Assembly (NCBI GenBank): GCA_021798855.1 | Contig: JAJZBP010000024.1 | Span: 1-14,659 of the forward strand | Direction of reading: 5' to 3' | DNA length: 14,659 nucleotides | Source: Bacillota bacterium | Lineage (GTDB): Bacteria; Bacillota; Sulfobacillia; JAJZIM01; JAJZBP01 | Part shown: in pieces, positions 7,189 to 14,408 of the stretch | Position numbering within the stretch: position 1 is the stretch's first letter | How the letters are laid out: each line of letters begins with the position of its first letter | Notes under the pieces: generated by a model | Database searches by the model: none | What the model saw: only the letters and a program-made list of their open reading frames with translations | Told to the model about the DNA's origin: nothing | Position numbers and translations under genes: made by a program

Positions 7189-7280
7189 CGGCGGCCACGG
7201 AATGGGACAAAAATCCACGACCCACGCGGCGGCTGAAGATCTCAAACCCGTGAGCTTGTTCATGGTTTTCACCCTCAAAA

Positions 7281-7853
7281 TTACGGCGCCCAGCCGAGGG
7301 CCGTCAAGCTGGGCATGACCAAGGCCCGGAACAGCCTGTCCATCTCCTCGGGCTGGTGGGGCATGTTGTGGTCCAGCCACCATTGTAAAAGGGCCAAAAA
7401 AGAGCTGACCACGTGGAGCACCACAAGTTCCAGCGGGACCGGCGGCGTGGCGCCGGGGGGGAGCAGAGCCGCCAGTTCGCCTTGCACCAGGTCGGCTATG
7501 GTCCGTTGGGCCATTTCGGTCACCGCCGCCCCGCCCCCTTTGACGACCAGGGACCGGTACAGCCGGTGGTTGGCCTGGGCGTGCCGGAACATGGGCAGGC
7601 TGAAGGCCAGCAGGCCGGGCGCCGCCGGCTGCTCCCGAGACAGGGCCGACCGCAACTGTTCGTGCCCGCTCTCCAACAAGTCCCGCTTGTCGAGGAAATG
7701 GGCATAAAAGGTTGACCGCCCGACGTTGGCCCGGTCGACGATTGTTTGGACGGTGACCGCCTCGTAGCCTTTTTCCAGCATCAGGTCCAGCAGCGCGTCC
7801 CGCAGGAGCTTGCGCGTGCGCTTCACCCGCCGGTCCTCGGCCTTCGGCGCCAT
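7281..7853 (-). CDS. TetR/AcrR-family transcriptional repressor
   Basis: The 190-residue protein has an N-terminal TetR DNA-binding domain: KRTRKLLRDALLDLMLEKGYEAVTVQ, then the helix-turn-helix IVDRANVGRSTFYAHF (about 38-53). The C-terminal half, with HRLYRSLVVKGGG and LQWWLDHNMPHQPEEM, resembles the TetR_C_8 ligand-binding domain. The ATG at 7853 has GGAGG 6 nt upstream. It diverges from the methyltransferase-rcnA operon, and a 40-bp palindrome lies between them, so it probably controls itself and that operon. The ligand is unknown; the link to nickel or cobalt is inferred from the neighbour only. Confidence 0.93.
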   Translation of the reverse strand: MAPKAEDRRVKRTRKLLRDALLDLMLEKGYEAVTVQTIVDRANVGRSTFYAHFLDKRDLLESGHEQLRSALSREQPAAPGLLAFSLPMFRHAQANHRLYRSLVVKGGGAAVTEMAQRTIADLVQGELAALLPPGATPPVPLELVVLHVVSSFLALLQWWLDHNMPHQPEEMDRLFRALVMPSLTALGWAP

Positions 7854-7876
7854 TTTGGTCCTCCTTTGGCCGGACA

Positions 7877-7916
7877 GTTTCGCCCGGTTGTCCCATAACG
7901 GACGAACGGGCGAAAC
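7877..7916. repeat. 40-bp imperfect palindrome, probable TetR operator
   Basis: GTTTCGCCCGGTTGTCC (7877-7893) and GGACGAACGGGCGAAAC (7900-7916) form 17-bp arms. They agree at 15 of 17 positions, with 10 outer bases perfect, around a 6-nt centre. A further GGACA (7872-7876) pairs with TGTCC (7889-7893). The palindrome is between the tetR ribosome binding site and the rightward promoter, so binding could block both. The length would fit more than one repressor dimer. Confidence 0.65.
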
Positions 7917-7922
7917 CGGTTA

Positions 7923-7952
7923 TTGTCGCCAAGATTTCACGGACATTATAAT
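7923..7952 (+). promoter_or_regulatory. Promoter of the methyltransferase-rcnA operon
   Basis: TTGTCG (7923-7928) and TATAAT (7947-7952) are separated by 18 nt. They lie 7 bp to the right of the palindrome and about 55 nt before the methyltransferase ATG. The leader contains the GGAGG used by that gene. Confidence 0.6.
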
Positions 7953-8006
7953 CAATAAAAGACAATGTGTCCAATTGCTCAGGGCGACAAAGGAGGTTGA
8001 AGGCTG

Positions 8007-8975
8007 ATGGACTCCAGGAGACATTTCGGGCGGGTGTTCCACCACCTGTCGCCGGCCGGCCTGCCGGGCTTGGCGACGGGTCTGGTTTTGCTCGTCTACG
8101 TTCCCCGGCTGCGGCCGGTGGCCAACGTTCCTTTACTGTTTGCGGGCTTTCACCTGGTCGGACTCGTCATCGTGCTGGCTTCCCTGTACGCCATGGTGGG
8201 TAAAGGTCTCCCCCACCACTCCGCCGGCTTCGCCGCGTTCGATTTCGGCTGGGCGCCGGCCATGACCATCGGACCATGGACCGCCGCCCTGGCCGCGGCG
8301 TCGGGCGCCGTGGCGGTGCAGGTGGCGGCTCCGGCCTGGTGGCCCGTTTCCCTCCTGCTCATGTTTCCAGCCACCGGTTCCTTCGCCGGGTACCTGATCG
8401 CAGACTCGTTCCGGCGGCCCGACAACGCCGCTCTCCCGCTGGTGAACTGGCTGTCCGGAGACTCCGACCTGGTGCTGGACGCCGGTTGCGGCGCCGGCAG
8501 GACGACCCTGGCCGTTGGTAGTGTCCTGAAAAAGGGTTCGGTCATCGCCGTGGACCGTTTCGACGCCGGCTACATTAAAAACGGTGGCCGGGAACTTTTG
8601 GAACGAAACCTCCGCCTGGCCGGGCTTACCGAACGGGTGAAGATCGTGGAGGGCGACCTAACCGGCTTGCCCTTCCCCGACCGGACCTTCGACAGCGCGG
8701 TCAGCACCCACGCCGTGGACCACCTTGGCGCCCACAAGGAGCAGGGTTTGCGCGAAATCCGGCGGATTCTCAAGCCGGGCGGTCGCTTCTTGCTGGTCGT
8801 GACCGTTCCCGGTTGGACGGTGCTGGCGGTGGCCAATTTCCTGGCCTTCGCCGTCCTCTTCATCACCGGCAAGAAGGGTTGGAAACGAATGGCGGCCGGG
8901 GCAGGCTTCACGATAGTTGACGAAGGGAACTTCAACGGAACCTGGTTCCTGCTCCTGGAAAGGCTGGCCGCCTGA
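8007..8975 (+). CDS. Membrane-anchored class I SAM-dependent methyltransferase
   Basis: The 322-residue protein has about four hydrophobic segments (near 15-33, 41-65, 84-108 and 111-133) followed by a class I methyltransferase domain. That domain has motif I VLDAGCGAGR (156-165), an acidic AVD after strand 2 (181-183), VEGDLTGLPFPDRTFD (214-229) and REIRRILKPGGRFLLV (249-264). Another hydrophobic stretch near 270-287 follows. The substrate cannot be told from sequence; the Ubi/Coq5-like core is common to many families. The ATG at 8007 has GGAGG 10 nt upstream. The next gene, rcnA, begins 1 nt after its stop, so the two are an operon facing away from tetR. Fusion of the membrane part with the methyltransferase is notable. 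Confidence 0.88.
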   Translation: MDSRRHFGRVFHHLSPAGLPGLATGLVLLVYVPRLRPVANVPLLFAGFHLVGLVIVLASLYAMVGKGLPHHSAGFAAFDFGWAPAMTIGPWTAALAAASGAVAVQVAAPAWWPVSLLLMFPATGSFAGYLIADSFRRPDNAALPLVNWLSGDSDLVLDAGCGAGRTTLAVGSVLKKGSVIAVDRFDAGYIKNGGRELLERNLRLAGLTERVKIVEGDLTGLPFPDRTFDSAVSTHAVDHLGAHKEQGLREIRRILKPGGRFLLVVTVPGWTVLAVANFLAFAVLFITGKKGWKRMAAGAGFTIVDEGNFNGTWFLLLERLAA

Positions 8976-8976
8976 T

Positions 8977-9747
8977 ATGCTCCCACTGGGTCTGGCCGCT
9001 TCCCCGCAGACCGTCACCGCCCTGGGCTGGTGGCTCATCCCGGGGGCGCTGGTTCTGGGCGCCCTCCACGGGCTGGAACCGGGGCACTCGAAAACAATGA
9101 TGACGTCCTTCATCGTCGCCACCCGCGGCACCGCCCCACAGGCGATCCTACTCGGCCTGGCCGCGACCGTCTCCCATACGGCGGTCGTCTGGATAATCGC
9201 CCTGGCCGGCCTGTATTTCGGACGCGGCCTCAACGCCGCCACGTTGGAACCCTATTTCCAACTCGCGGCGGCGGCCCTGGTTGCCGGGATCGCGTTTTGG
9301 GCCTTTTGGCGAACCCGGCGCGACCACGCGCGGGCGGGGCAGATCCATGGTGGCCACGCGCCGGACCGACGGCACGAAGCGGCCCATGCCAGCGAAATCG
9401 GCCGCCGCTTAGCGGGCCGGGAGGCCAACGTCACCACCAGCCAAATCCTGGCCTTCGGCTTGACCGGCGGGCTGATCCCATGCTCCGCCGCCATCACGGT
9501 GCTGATCCTGTGCCTGCAACTGAGGGAGATCGTTTTGGGCGCTTCGTTGGTCCTCGCTTTCAGCGCCGGCTTGGCTTTGACGCTGTCGGCCTCCGGCGTG
9601 CTGGCGGCCCTGAGCCTGCGTTATGCGGTCAGGGCATGGCCCGGCTTCGACGGTTTGGCCTCGAAAGCGCCCTGCTTCTCCGCCGGCATCATGCTGCTGG
9701 CCAGCCTTTATGTCGGCTGGCAGGGGCTATCCGGGTTGGTCCGGTGA
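8977..9747 (+). CDS. rcnA: RcnA/NicO-family nickel/cobalt exporter
   Basis: The 256-residue membrane protein follows E. coli RcnA closely: WLIPGALVLGALHGLEPGHSK (metal-site residues H31 and H37), LGLAATVSHTAVVW, FWAFWRTRRDH, FGLTGGLIPC and the C-terminal transmembrane pairs. The family exports Ni2+ and Co2+ from the cytoplasm. The cytosolic loop, very His-rich in enterobacteria, has only about six histidines here. The usual IPCPAAITV reads IPCSAAITV. The start at 8977 follows the methyltransferase stop by 1 nt, without a strong ribosome binding site, so coupling is likely. The usual regulator RcnR is not in the window; a TetR-family gene sits in front instead. Assignment as a divalent metal exporter is firm, the exact metal is not. 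Confidence 0.9.
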   Translation: MLPLGLAASPQTVTALGWWLIPGALVLGALHGLEPGHSKTMMTSFIVATRGTAPQAILLGLAATVSHTAVVWIIALAGLYFGRGLNAATLEPYFQLAAAALVAGIAFWAFWRTRRDHARAGQIHGGHAPDRRHEAAHASEIGRRLAGREANVTTSQILAFGLTGGLIPCSAAITVLILCLQLREIVLGASLVLAFSAGLALTLSASGVLAALSLRYAVRAWPGFDGLASKAPCFSAGIMLLASLYVGWQGLSGLVR

Positions 9748-9776
9748 GCAAGGCCGGCAGCAGACATACCGCCAAC

Positions 9777-9801
9777 AACAGCCCCGCCTTCCGGGACTGT
9801 T
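9777..9801. terminator. Hairpin between rcnA and the slipin gene
   Basis: AACAG/CTGTT and CCCG/CGGG form a 9-bp stem with one C-A mismatch and a 5-nt loop. It lies 30 nt after the rcnA stop between two converging genes. No T-run follows on either strand, so termination is likely at best. Confidence 0.35.
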
Positions 9802-9863
9802 ATGATGCGTTCGAGAAGGTGTTCAAGCAACGCTGTTACCGCGTTGACGGGTTCGTTGAAAAT

Positions 9864-10808
9864 CTAACCCGCTCCCGTTTTCTCGGGTTCCCCGCCCGCC
9901 GGCGGCGGGACCACCTTCCCAAGGGAGACCAACCCGCCCAGGGCTCCCAGGCCCATGCTCTCCACCGCCGTGGAAGGCACCACGATCATGGCGCCCTTCT
10001 CTTTCAGCCCTTCGTACAGCATGTTCATCGCCCGCAGGTGCAGGGCCGTCGGGTGGCCCTCGTAGGTCTTAGCGGCCTCCACGAAGCGGACGGCGATCTC
10101 CGACTCCGCCGTCCCGAGGATGATCCGCGCCCGGCGCTCCCGCTCCGCCTGGGCCTCCATGGACATGGCGTTTTGCAGACCGCCGGGGATCTTCACGTCC
10201 CGCACCTCCACCGCCTGCACGGAAATCCCCCAGGGTTCGGTCCGCTGGTCGATGGTCTTTTGCAGGTCGACGTTGATCCGCTCCCGCTCCGCCAGAAGCT
10301 CCGCCAAAAGTGACCGTCCGATGATGTCCCGCAGGGCCGTCTGGGCGGCCCAGAAGACCGCTTCCCGGTAATCGGCCACCTCCAGGGATACCCGCTTGGC
10401 GTCGGCAACCATCCAGTAAAAGACGGCGTCCACGTCCACCGGCACGGTGTCGCGGGTAAGGGTCTGCTCGGTGTAAAAAGAAGTGGTGCGTACCCGCAGG
10501 TCAACGTAGGAATAGATCCCTTCGACCACCGGCCAGACCAGGAACATGCCGGGACCGGAAAGGCGGACGAAGCGCCCGAGGCGCAGGACCACCGCCCGCT
10601 CCCATTGGTTGGCCATGCGAATGGCCGGCGGCAAAAGCAGGGCCGCCAGGAAAAAGAGCAGGGCCGTCAACCACGCCGCCGCCACCACCATTAACCAAAA
10701 GGCCACCACCAGCAGGATCACGAAAAGCACTATCGCCAACGGGTTGGGGCCGCGCCCCCGGACTTGCGAACCGCCGTCGCCGGCGGTTGGACCAATTTTG
10801 TTCGACAT
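9864..10808 (-). CDS. Slipin/stomatin-like SPFH domain membrane protein
   Basis: The 314-residue protein has a short polar N-terminus, a long hydrophobic hairpin (about 23-60) and an SPFH/band 7 domain. That domain begins at NQWERAVVLRLGRFVRLSGPG and continues through VDLRVRTTSF, DTVPVDVDAVFYW, ALRDIIG and WGISVQAVEVRDVKIP, then an ERERRARIILGTAESE coiled-coil helix and a MNMLYEGLKEKGAMIVVP segment. This is the bacterial slipin pattern: oligomeric scaffold proteins of membrane microdomains. The frequent partner NfeD is not adjacent. The ATG at 10808 is preceded by GGAGG at 10 nt. An upstream in-frame ATG (10853) has no better site and would overlap the facing gene. Confidence 0.93.
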   Translation of the reverse strand: MSNKIGPTAGDGGSQVRGRGPNPLAIVLFVILLVVAFWLMVVAAAWLTALLFFLAALLLPPAIRMANQWERAVVLRLGRFVRLSGPGMFLVWPVVEGIYSYVDLRVRTTSFYTEQTLTRDTVPVDVDAVFYWMVADAKRVSLEVADYREAVFWAAQTALRDIIGRSLLAELLAERERINVDLQKTIDQRTEPWGISVQAVEVRDVKIPGGLQNAMSMEAQAERERRARIILGTAESEIAVRFVEAAKTYEGHPTALHLRAMNMLYEGLKEKGAMIVVPSTAVESMGLGALGGLVSLGKVVPPPAGGEPEKTGAG

Positions 10809-10847
10809 CCTTGATCTTCCTCCCTCGCTCAGGTTAGGATGGAATAA

Positions 10848-11579
10848 ATGCAAACCTTTTTATTACCGGTCGGCCCAGCCTCCCTGCCGGTCACTCTGGT
10901 CCCCAGCACCCGCCGCAAAACAATCGCTCTCCGGATTACCCGCGAACAGCGGGTGGATGTCCTGGTCCCCGCCGGCACCTCTTTCGAGGAAATTCTGCCC
11001 TTCTTGCTGGAAAAAACCCCTTGGCTCCGGCGTAAGCTCGCCGAACTGGCCGCCCGCCCATCCCCCGCTCCCCGGCTCTACGCCAGCGGAGATTCCTTCC
11101 TTTACTTGGGCCATCCCCGCCGGTTGTGCGTCATGCCTCAAGCGATTCGCCGAACCAGGGTGTGCTTGGACGACGACCGCCTGCTGGTCGCCGTCCCCCG
11201 GGGTTCCGATGGCCCGGAGTTGGCCGACGCCGTCCGTCATGCCCTGGAAGTCTGGTACAAGCAGGAAGCCCACACGCTCCTAGCCGCGCAAGCGGCCCTC
11301 TACGCGCCCCTCCTGGGCGTCCGCCCCCGCCGGTTGGCGCTCAAACGGCAACAGACCCGCTGGGGCAGTTGCTCCACCGCCACCGGGAGCATCAACTTGA
11401 ATTGGCTATTGGTCATGGCCCCTTTGTCCGTCATCGACTACGTGCTGGTTCACGAACTGGCACACCTGCTGGTGCCCAACCACTCCAACCGTTTTTGGAA
11501 GACCGTGGAGTCCATCCTGCCCGCCTACCGAGAACACCGGAGGTGGCTCAAAAAAAACGGCCACCTGCTCAGTCTCTGA
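10848..11579 (+). CDS. YgjP-type zinc metallopeptidase (DUF45, COG1451)
   Basis: The 243-residue protein has an N-terminal DUF45 region (RRKTIALRITREQRVDVLVP) and a C-terminal metallopeptidase core: QQTRWGSCST (168-177), INLNWLLVMAP, VIDYVLVHELAHLLVPNHS and FWKTVESILP. The zinc ligands are H202 and H206 in HELAH with H212 in NHS; E203 is the catalytic base. The substrate is unknown; the family is cytosolic. The ATG at 10848 has a weak AGGA 8 nt upstream. It diverges from the slipin gene with only 39 bp between the two starts, so control signals must overlap. Confidence 0.93.
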   Translation: MQTFLLPVGPASLPVTLVPSTRRKTIALRITREQRVDVLVPAGTSFEEILPFLLEKTPWLRRKLAELAARPSPAPRLYASGDSFLYLGHPRRLCVMPQAIRRTRVCLDDDRLLVAVPRGSDGPELADAVRHALEVWYKQEAHTLLAAQAALYAPLLGVRPRRLALKRQQTRWGSCSTATGSINLNWLLVMAPLSVIDYVLVHELAHLLVPNHSNRFWKTVESILPAYREHRRWLKKNGHLLSL

Positions 11580-11602
11580 CCCATCGGCAGGGAACGCTCT
11601 GC

Positions 11603-11622
11603 CCCACCCGGCGCCGGGTGGG
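11603..11622. terminator. Perfect 20-bp palindrome after the metallopeptidase gene
   Basis: CCCACCCGGC and GCCGGGTGGG form a perfect 10-bp inverted repeat without spacer, 24 nt after the stop. It is flanked by GGCAG/CTGCC (11586-11590 with 11599-11603) and GGTGC/GCACC (about 11645-11658). No U-run follows, so it may end transcripts Rho-dependently or protect the 3' end. Confidence 0.45.
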
Positions 11623-11693
11623 CACCGCCCCCCGTCACACGCCGGGTGCTGAGGCACCGCTCCTCCGCTCCTTGCGCGCCGCCCTATCGAGCG

Positions 11694-11722
11694 TTGACAA
11701 GTCGAGTGTTAAAATTTAGAAT
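11694..11722 (+). promoter_or_regulatory. Strong sigma-A promoter of the MFS gene
   Basis: TTGACA (11694-11699), 17 nt, then TAGAAT (11717-11722) is near-consensus. The expected start is near 11729, inside a 7-bp triple repeat, about 47 nt before the natural ATG at 11776. Confidence 0.75.
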
Positions 11723-11742
11723 ATTGAGTATTGAGTATTGAA
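11722..11742 (+). repeat. Three tandem 7-bp repeats at the MFS transcription start
   Basis: TATTGAG, TATTGAG and TATTGAA follow each other directly from the last base of the -10 box. The last repeat also pairs with TTCAAT (11750-11755) as ATTGAA/TTCAAT around 7 nt. This could bind a repressor or change promoter output by slippage; no function is proven. Confidence 0.6.
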
Positions 11743-11775
11743 ACCCACGTTCAATTCGGCAAAGGAGGCCGCTGG

Positions 11776-12960
11776 ATGGGTAAAACATGAGCCTTTTGGA
11801 CCGTTGCTTTCATCCTGCTGATCACGATGGTTGGGGCCAACATCCCCTCCCCCCTTTACGCCGTTTACGCCCAACGTTGGCACTTCGGCCCGGCGGTGCT
11901 GACCGGTATTTTTGCCATTTATGTGCTTTTCCTGGTTCCGTCCTTGCTGTTATGGGGTCAGTGGTCCGACGCGCACGGGCGTCGCCCCGCCCTGGGAGCC
12001 GGTTTGGGCTTTGCCGTTTTGGGCACCGTCCTCTTTTTGGCGGCGCAAAATCCCTGGTGGCTCTTCGCCGCGCGGGCCGCCCAAGGCTTGGCCGTCGGCG
12101 CCCTGTCCGGTTCGGCCACCGCCATGCTGACCGACCTGACCCCCCTGCGTCGCCTGGCGGCCTTGGCTGCCGGGCTGATGACCGCCGGAGGCACCGCCCT
12201 CGGCCCCCTGTTGGCGGGCGTATTGGCCCAGTATGAACCGCACCCCCTGCGGTTGGCCTACGCCGTGGAATTGGCCGGACTGCTGATGGCGGTGATCGGA
12301 CTCCTGGCGATTCCGGAGACCCGGCAGCGCCGCCAGGGAGTCTTCAAGTGGAATCCCCCGCGGGTTCCGAGCGCGATGCGCGCGGTCTTTTGGCAATCCG
12401 GCGGCGCCGGACTCGTCGGCTGGTCGGTCACCGCCCTGTTCATGTCCCTGGTTCCCAGTTACGTCGGCGCGCTGCTCCACGTCACCAACCTCGCCCTGGC
12501 CGGCGGCGTGGTATTCCTGATGTTGGGTTGCGCATCGGCGTCCCAGATGATCCTGAAGGGCATCCCGCCCCGGCTTTCCATGCGCTGGGGATTGGTACAG
12601 TTGATCGTCGGTTTGGGGTTGCTGCTGGCGGCGGTTCCGACCAATTCCCTGGTCTTGGTGCTGGTCAGCACCGTCCTCGCCGGCTGGGGACAGGGTATGG
12701 CTTTCCTCGGCAGCATGGCCGAGGTCACCCAGGCCGCTCCGGCATCAGTCCGGGGAGACGTCGTTTCCAGTTTCTATGTGGTCATTTACGCAGGCGTCGG
12801 CCTTTCGGTGCTGGGAATCGGCGCGGTGGCGCAGTTCACCGGTTTATACTCCGCGATCGCTGTTTTCACCGGCATCATGCTCATGGTGACCCTGTATCTT
12901 TTGTGGTGTCTGCGCCGGGACGCCAAAACGACCACCCCCCCACCGCTTCATCTCTTGTAG
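11776..12960 (+). CDS. MFS transporter with in-frame TGA at codon 5
   Basis: The protein is a major facilitator superfamily exporter of about 12 membrane segments, with motif A GQWSDAHGRR (about 61-70) after TM2, and TM segments to LYLLWCLRR near the C-terminus. The substrate is unknown; the family pattern suggests drug or metabolite efflux. The ATG at 11776 is 7 nt after a perfect GGAGG and would begin MGKT-(TGA)-AFWTVAFILLITMVGANIPS, giving a complete first membrane segment. But codon 5 (11788-11790) is TGA; TGG would give a plausible tryptophan. The next in-frame ATG, at 11827, has no ribosome binding site and removes most of TM1. The gene is thus either disrupted by one base change or wrongly read there. 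It overlaps the chemotaxis gene tail to tail by 13 bp. Confidence 0.8.
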
Positions 12961-14408
12961 CTGTTGATCAGGGAATTGAGCCCGTCGGCCACGGACTTGA
13001 GGACGCTGGTTTGGGTGGACAAGTCCGCCGAGTTGTCCTCGATCAGCATCGCCGTGGTGCTGATGTCGTCGGACATGGATTTGAATTCGTTGAACGCACC
13101 CATGATCATTCGCAGGATGTCGCCGAGTTCTTTCATGTTCGTCAACCACGACTCGGTGGTTGAAGCTTGAGCCTCGCTGGTTTGTGCCGACCTCTCCGCG
13201 CTGCCGCGGATCTCCTCGGCCGAGGCCGACAACTCCTCCGCCGCCGCCGAAATGCCCTGCACCTGCTCCGAGGTGGTCATGGTGGCCTTGACGATGGCCT
13301 CCAGCGAGTCTCGAGCAATCCCGATGCTGTTCGACAAAGCCTCGGCCTGCTCCGAGCCGACGATCATTTCGCGCACGGACTGGTTGGTGGCCCCCACGAC
13401 CCCCTCGATTAAATCGGCTATTTCTTTGGTGGCCTGCGACGACTTGTCGGCCAGTTTGCTGACCTCCGCTGCCACCACCGCGAATCCCCTTCCGTATTCA
13501 CCGGCCCTGGCCGCCTCGATGGCCGCGTTGAGGGCCAGCAGGTTGGTTTGGTCGGCGATGTCGCTGATCACCCGCACGATCTCTCCGATCCGGGAAGACC
13601 GGTCGCGTAGGTTTTCGATGCTGCCGGCCGTCTGCTTAACCGCCGAGGTCAGGTTCTGCACCTCCCTCAACGTCTTTTCGATCTCCCTACCGCCGTTTTC
13701 CGCCGCTTCTTCGGCCTCGGCCGCCGAATCGGCCATGGCCTGCGCCCCCACGGCAACGTCCGCCACGGCGGATTCCATCTGCCTGATCAACTCCGCGGCG
13801 TGGGTGGCATCGCCCGCCTGATTCCTGGCCCCCTCGACGATCGTCTGCATCTGCACCTGCAGGCCCGTCAACTGCCCCTCGGCCTCTTGGGTTTTTCCCT
13901 TATACTCGTCGGCCTTCCCCTGCAAAGAATCGGAGTTCTTGGCCATAAAGTCGGCAATGTGGCTGATGTTGGAACACATCTCCGCCAATTGAACGGATAA
14001 ACCCTCCAGGTCGCTAACCATCCCCAACAACTTATTGATCATCGCTTTCAAACTCGCGATCAGTTTGCGAAAGGCCAGGTTCATTCTCTGGTTTTCGTCC
14101 TCCAAAACCGTCTCCGGCAACGCGGCGTTCAGATTGCCGTCCGCCACCTCCAGGGAGGCCTGGGCCAGGGCATTTACCGGTTTGGTGATGTAGCGGCTGA
14201 TCAGGATGCCGACGGTGCTGCCGGCGATGAAGGTGATCACCCCTGTGACCGCCAGCCCGATCAAGACTCCCCGAACGACATCGGCGTTGGCTTGCACCAA
14301 CCAACCGAACAGCGATACGGCTATGCCCAGGGAATATAAGACGAATACGGCGACAAACGCTCCGATGATCTTGGTCCCCATGGATACGGACGTTAATTTC
14401 CTGAGCAC
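12948..14408 (-). CDS. Methyl-accepting chemotaxis protein with minimal extracellular loop
   Basis: The 486-residue protein has TM1 (about 14-37), a loop of roughly 8 residues, and TM2 (about 46-70). A HAMP-like stretch (RYITKPVNALAQASLEVADGN, to about 120) and a long coiled-coil signalling domain follow. The hairpin tip IADQTNLLALNAAIEAARAG (near residue 285) and GFAVVAAEVSKLAD are nearly invariant in this family and bind CheA and CheW. Without a periplasmic sensor domain it may sense membrane state, energy or a partner protein. The GTG at 14408 is the longest start; the ribosome binding site is weak, and an ATG nine codons later (14381) is possible. Its end overlaps the MFS gene. Confidence 0.93.
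   Translation of the reverse strand: MLRKLTSVSMGTKIIGAFVAVFVLYSLGIAVSLFGWLVQANADVVRGVLIGLAVTGVITFIAGSTVGILISRYITKPVNALAQASLEVADGNLNAALPETVLEDENQRMNLAFRKLIASLKAMINKLLGMVSDLEGLSVQLAEMCSNISHIADFMAKNSDSLQGKADEYKGKTQEAEGQLTGLQVQMQTIVEGARNQAGDATHAAELIRQMESAVADVAVGAQAMADSAAEAEEAAENGGREIEKTLREVQNLTSAVKQTAGSIENLRDRSSRIGEIVRVISDIADQTNLLALNAAIEAARAGEYGRGFAVVAAEVSKLADKSSQATKEIADLIEGVVGATNQSVREMIVGSEQAEALSNSIGIARDSLEAIVKATMTTSEQVQGISAAAEELSASAEEIRGSAERSAQTSEAQASTTESWLTNMKELGDILRMIMGAFNEFKSMSDDISTTAMLIEDNSADLSTQTSVLKSVADGLNSLINSYKR

Noticed and set aside
6721..7974. 417-codon minus-strand frame across the DUF2442 and tetR genes
   Set aside because: It crosses a real plus-strand gene and reads tetR in the wrong frame; composition is repetitive Gly/Arg/Pro.
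9744..9863. GTG overlapping the rcnA stop, opening a frame (SKAGSRHTANN...)
   Set aside because: No ribosome binding site, no recognisable family, and the frame continues only as a shadow of the slipin gene.
6370..11790. TGA read as tryptophan throughout (altered genetic code)
   Set aside because: TGA is used as the stop of folD, xseA, xseB, oapA and others at precise overlap sites.
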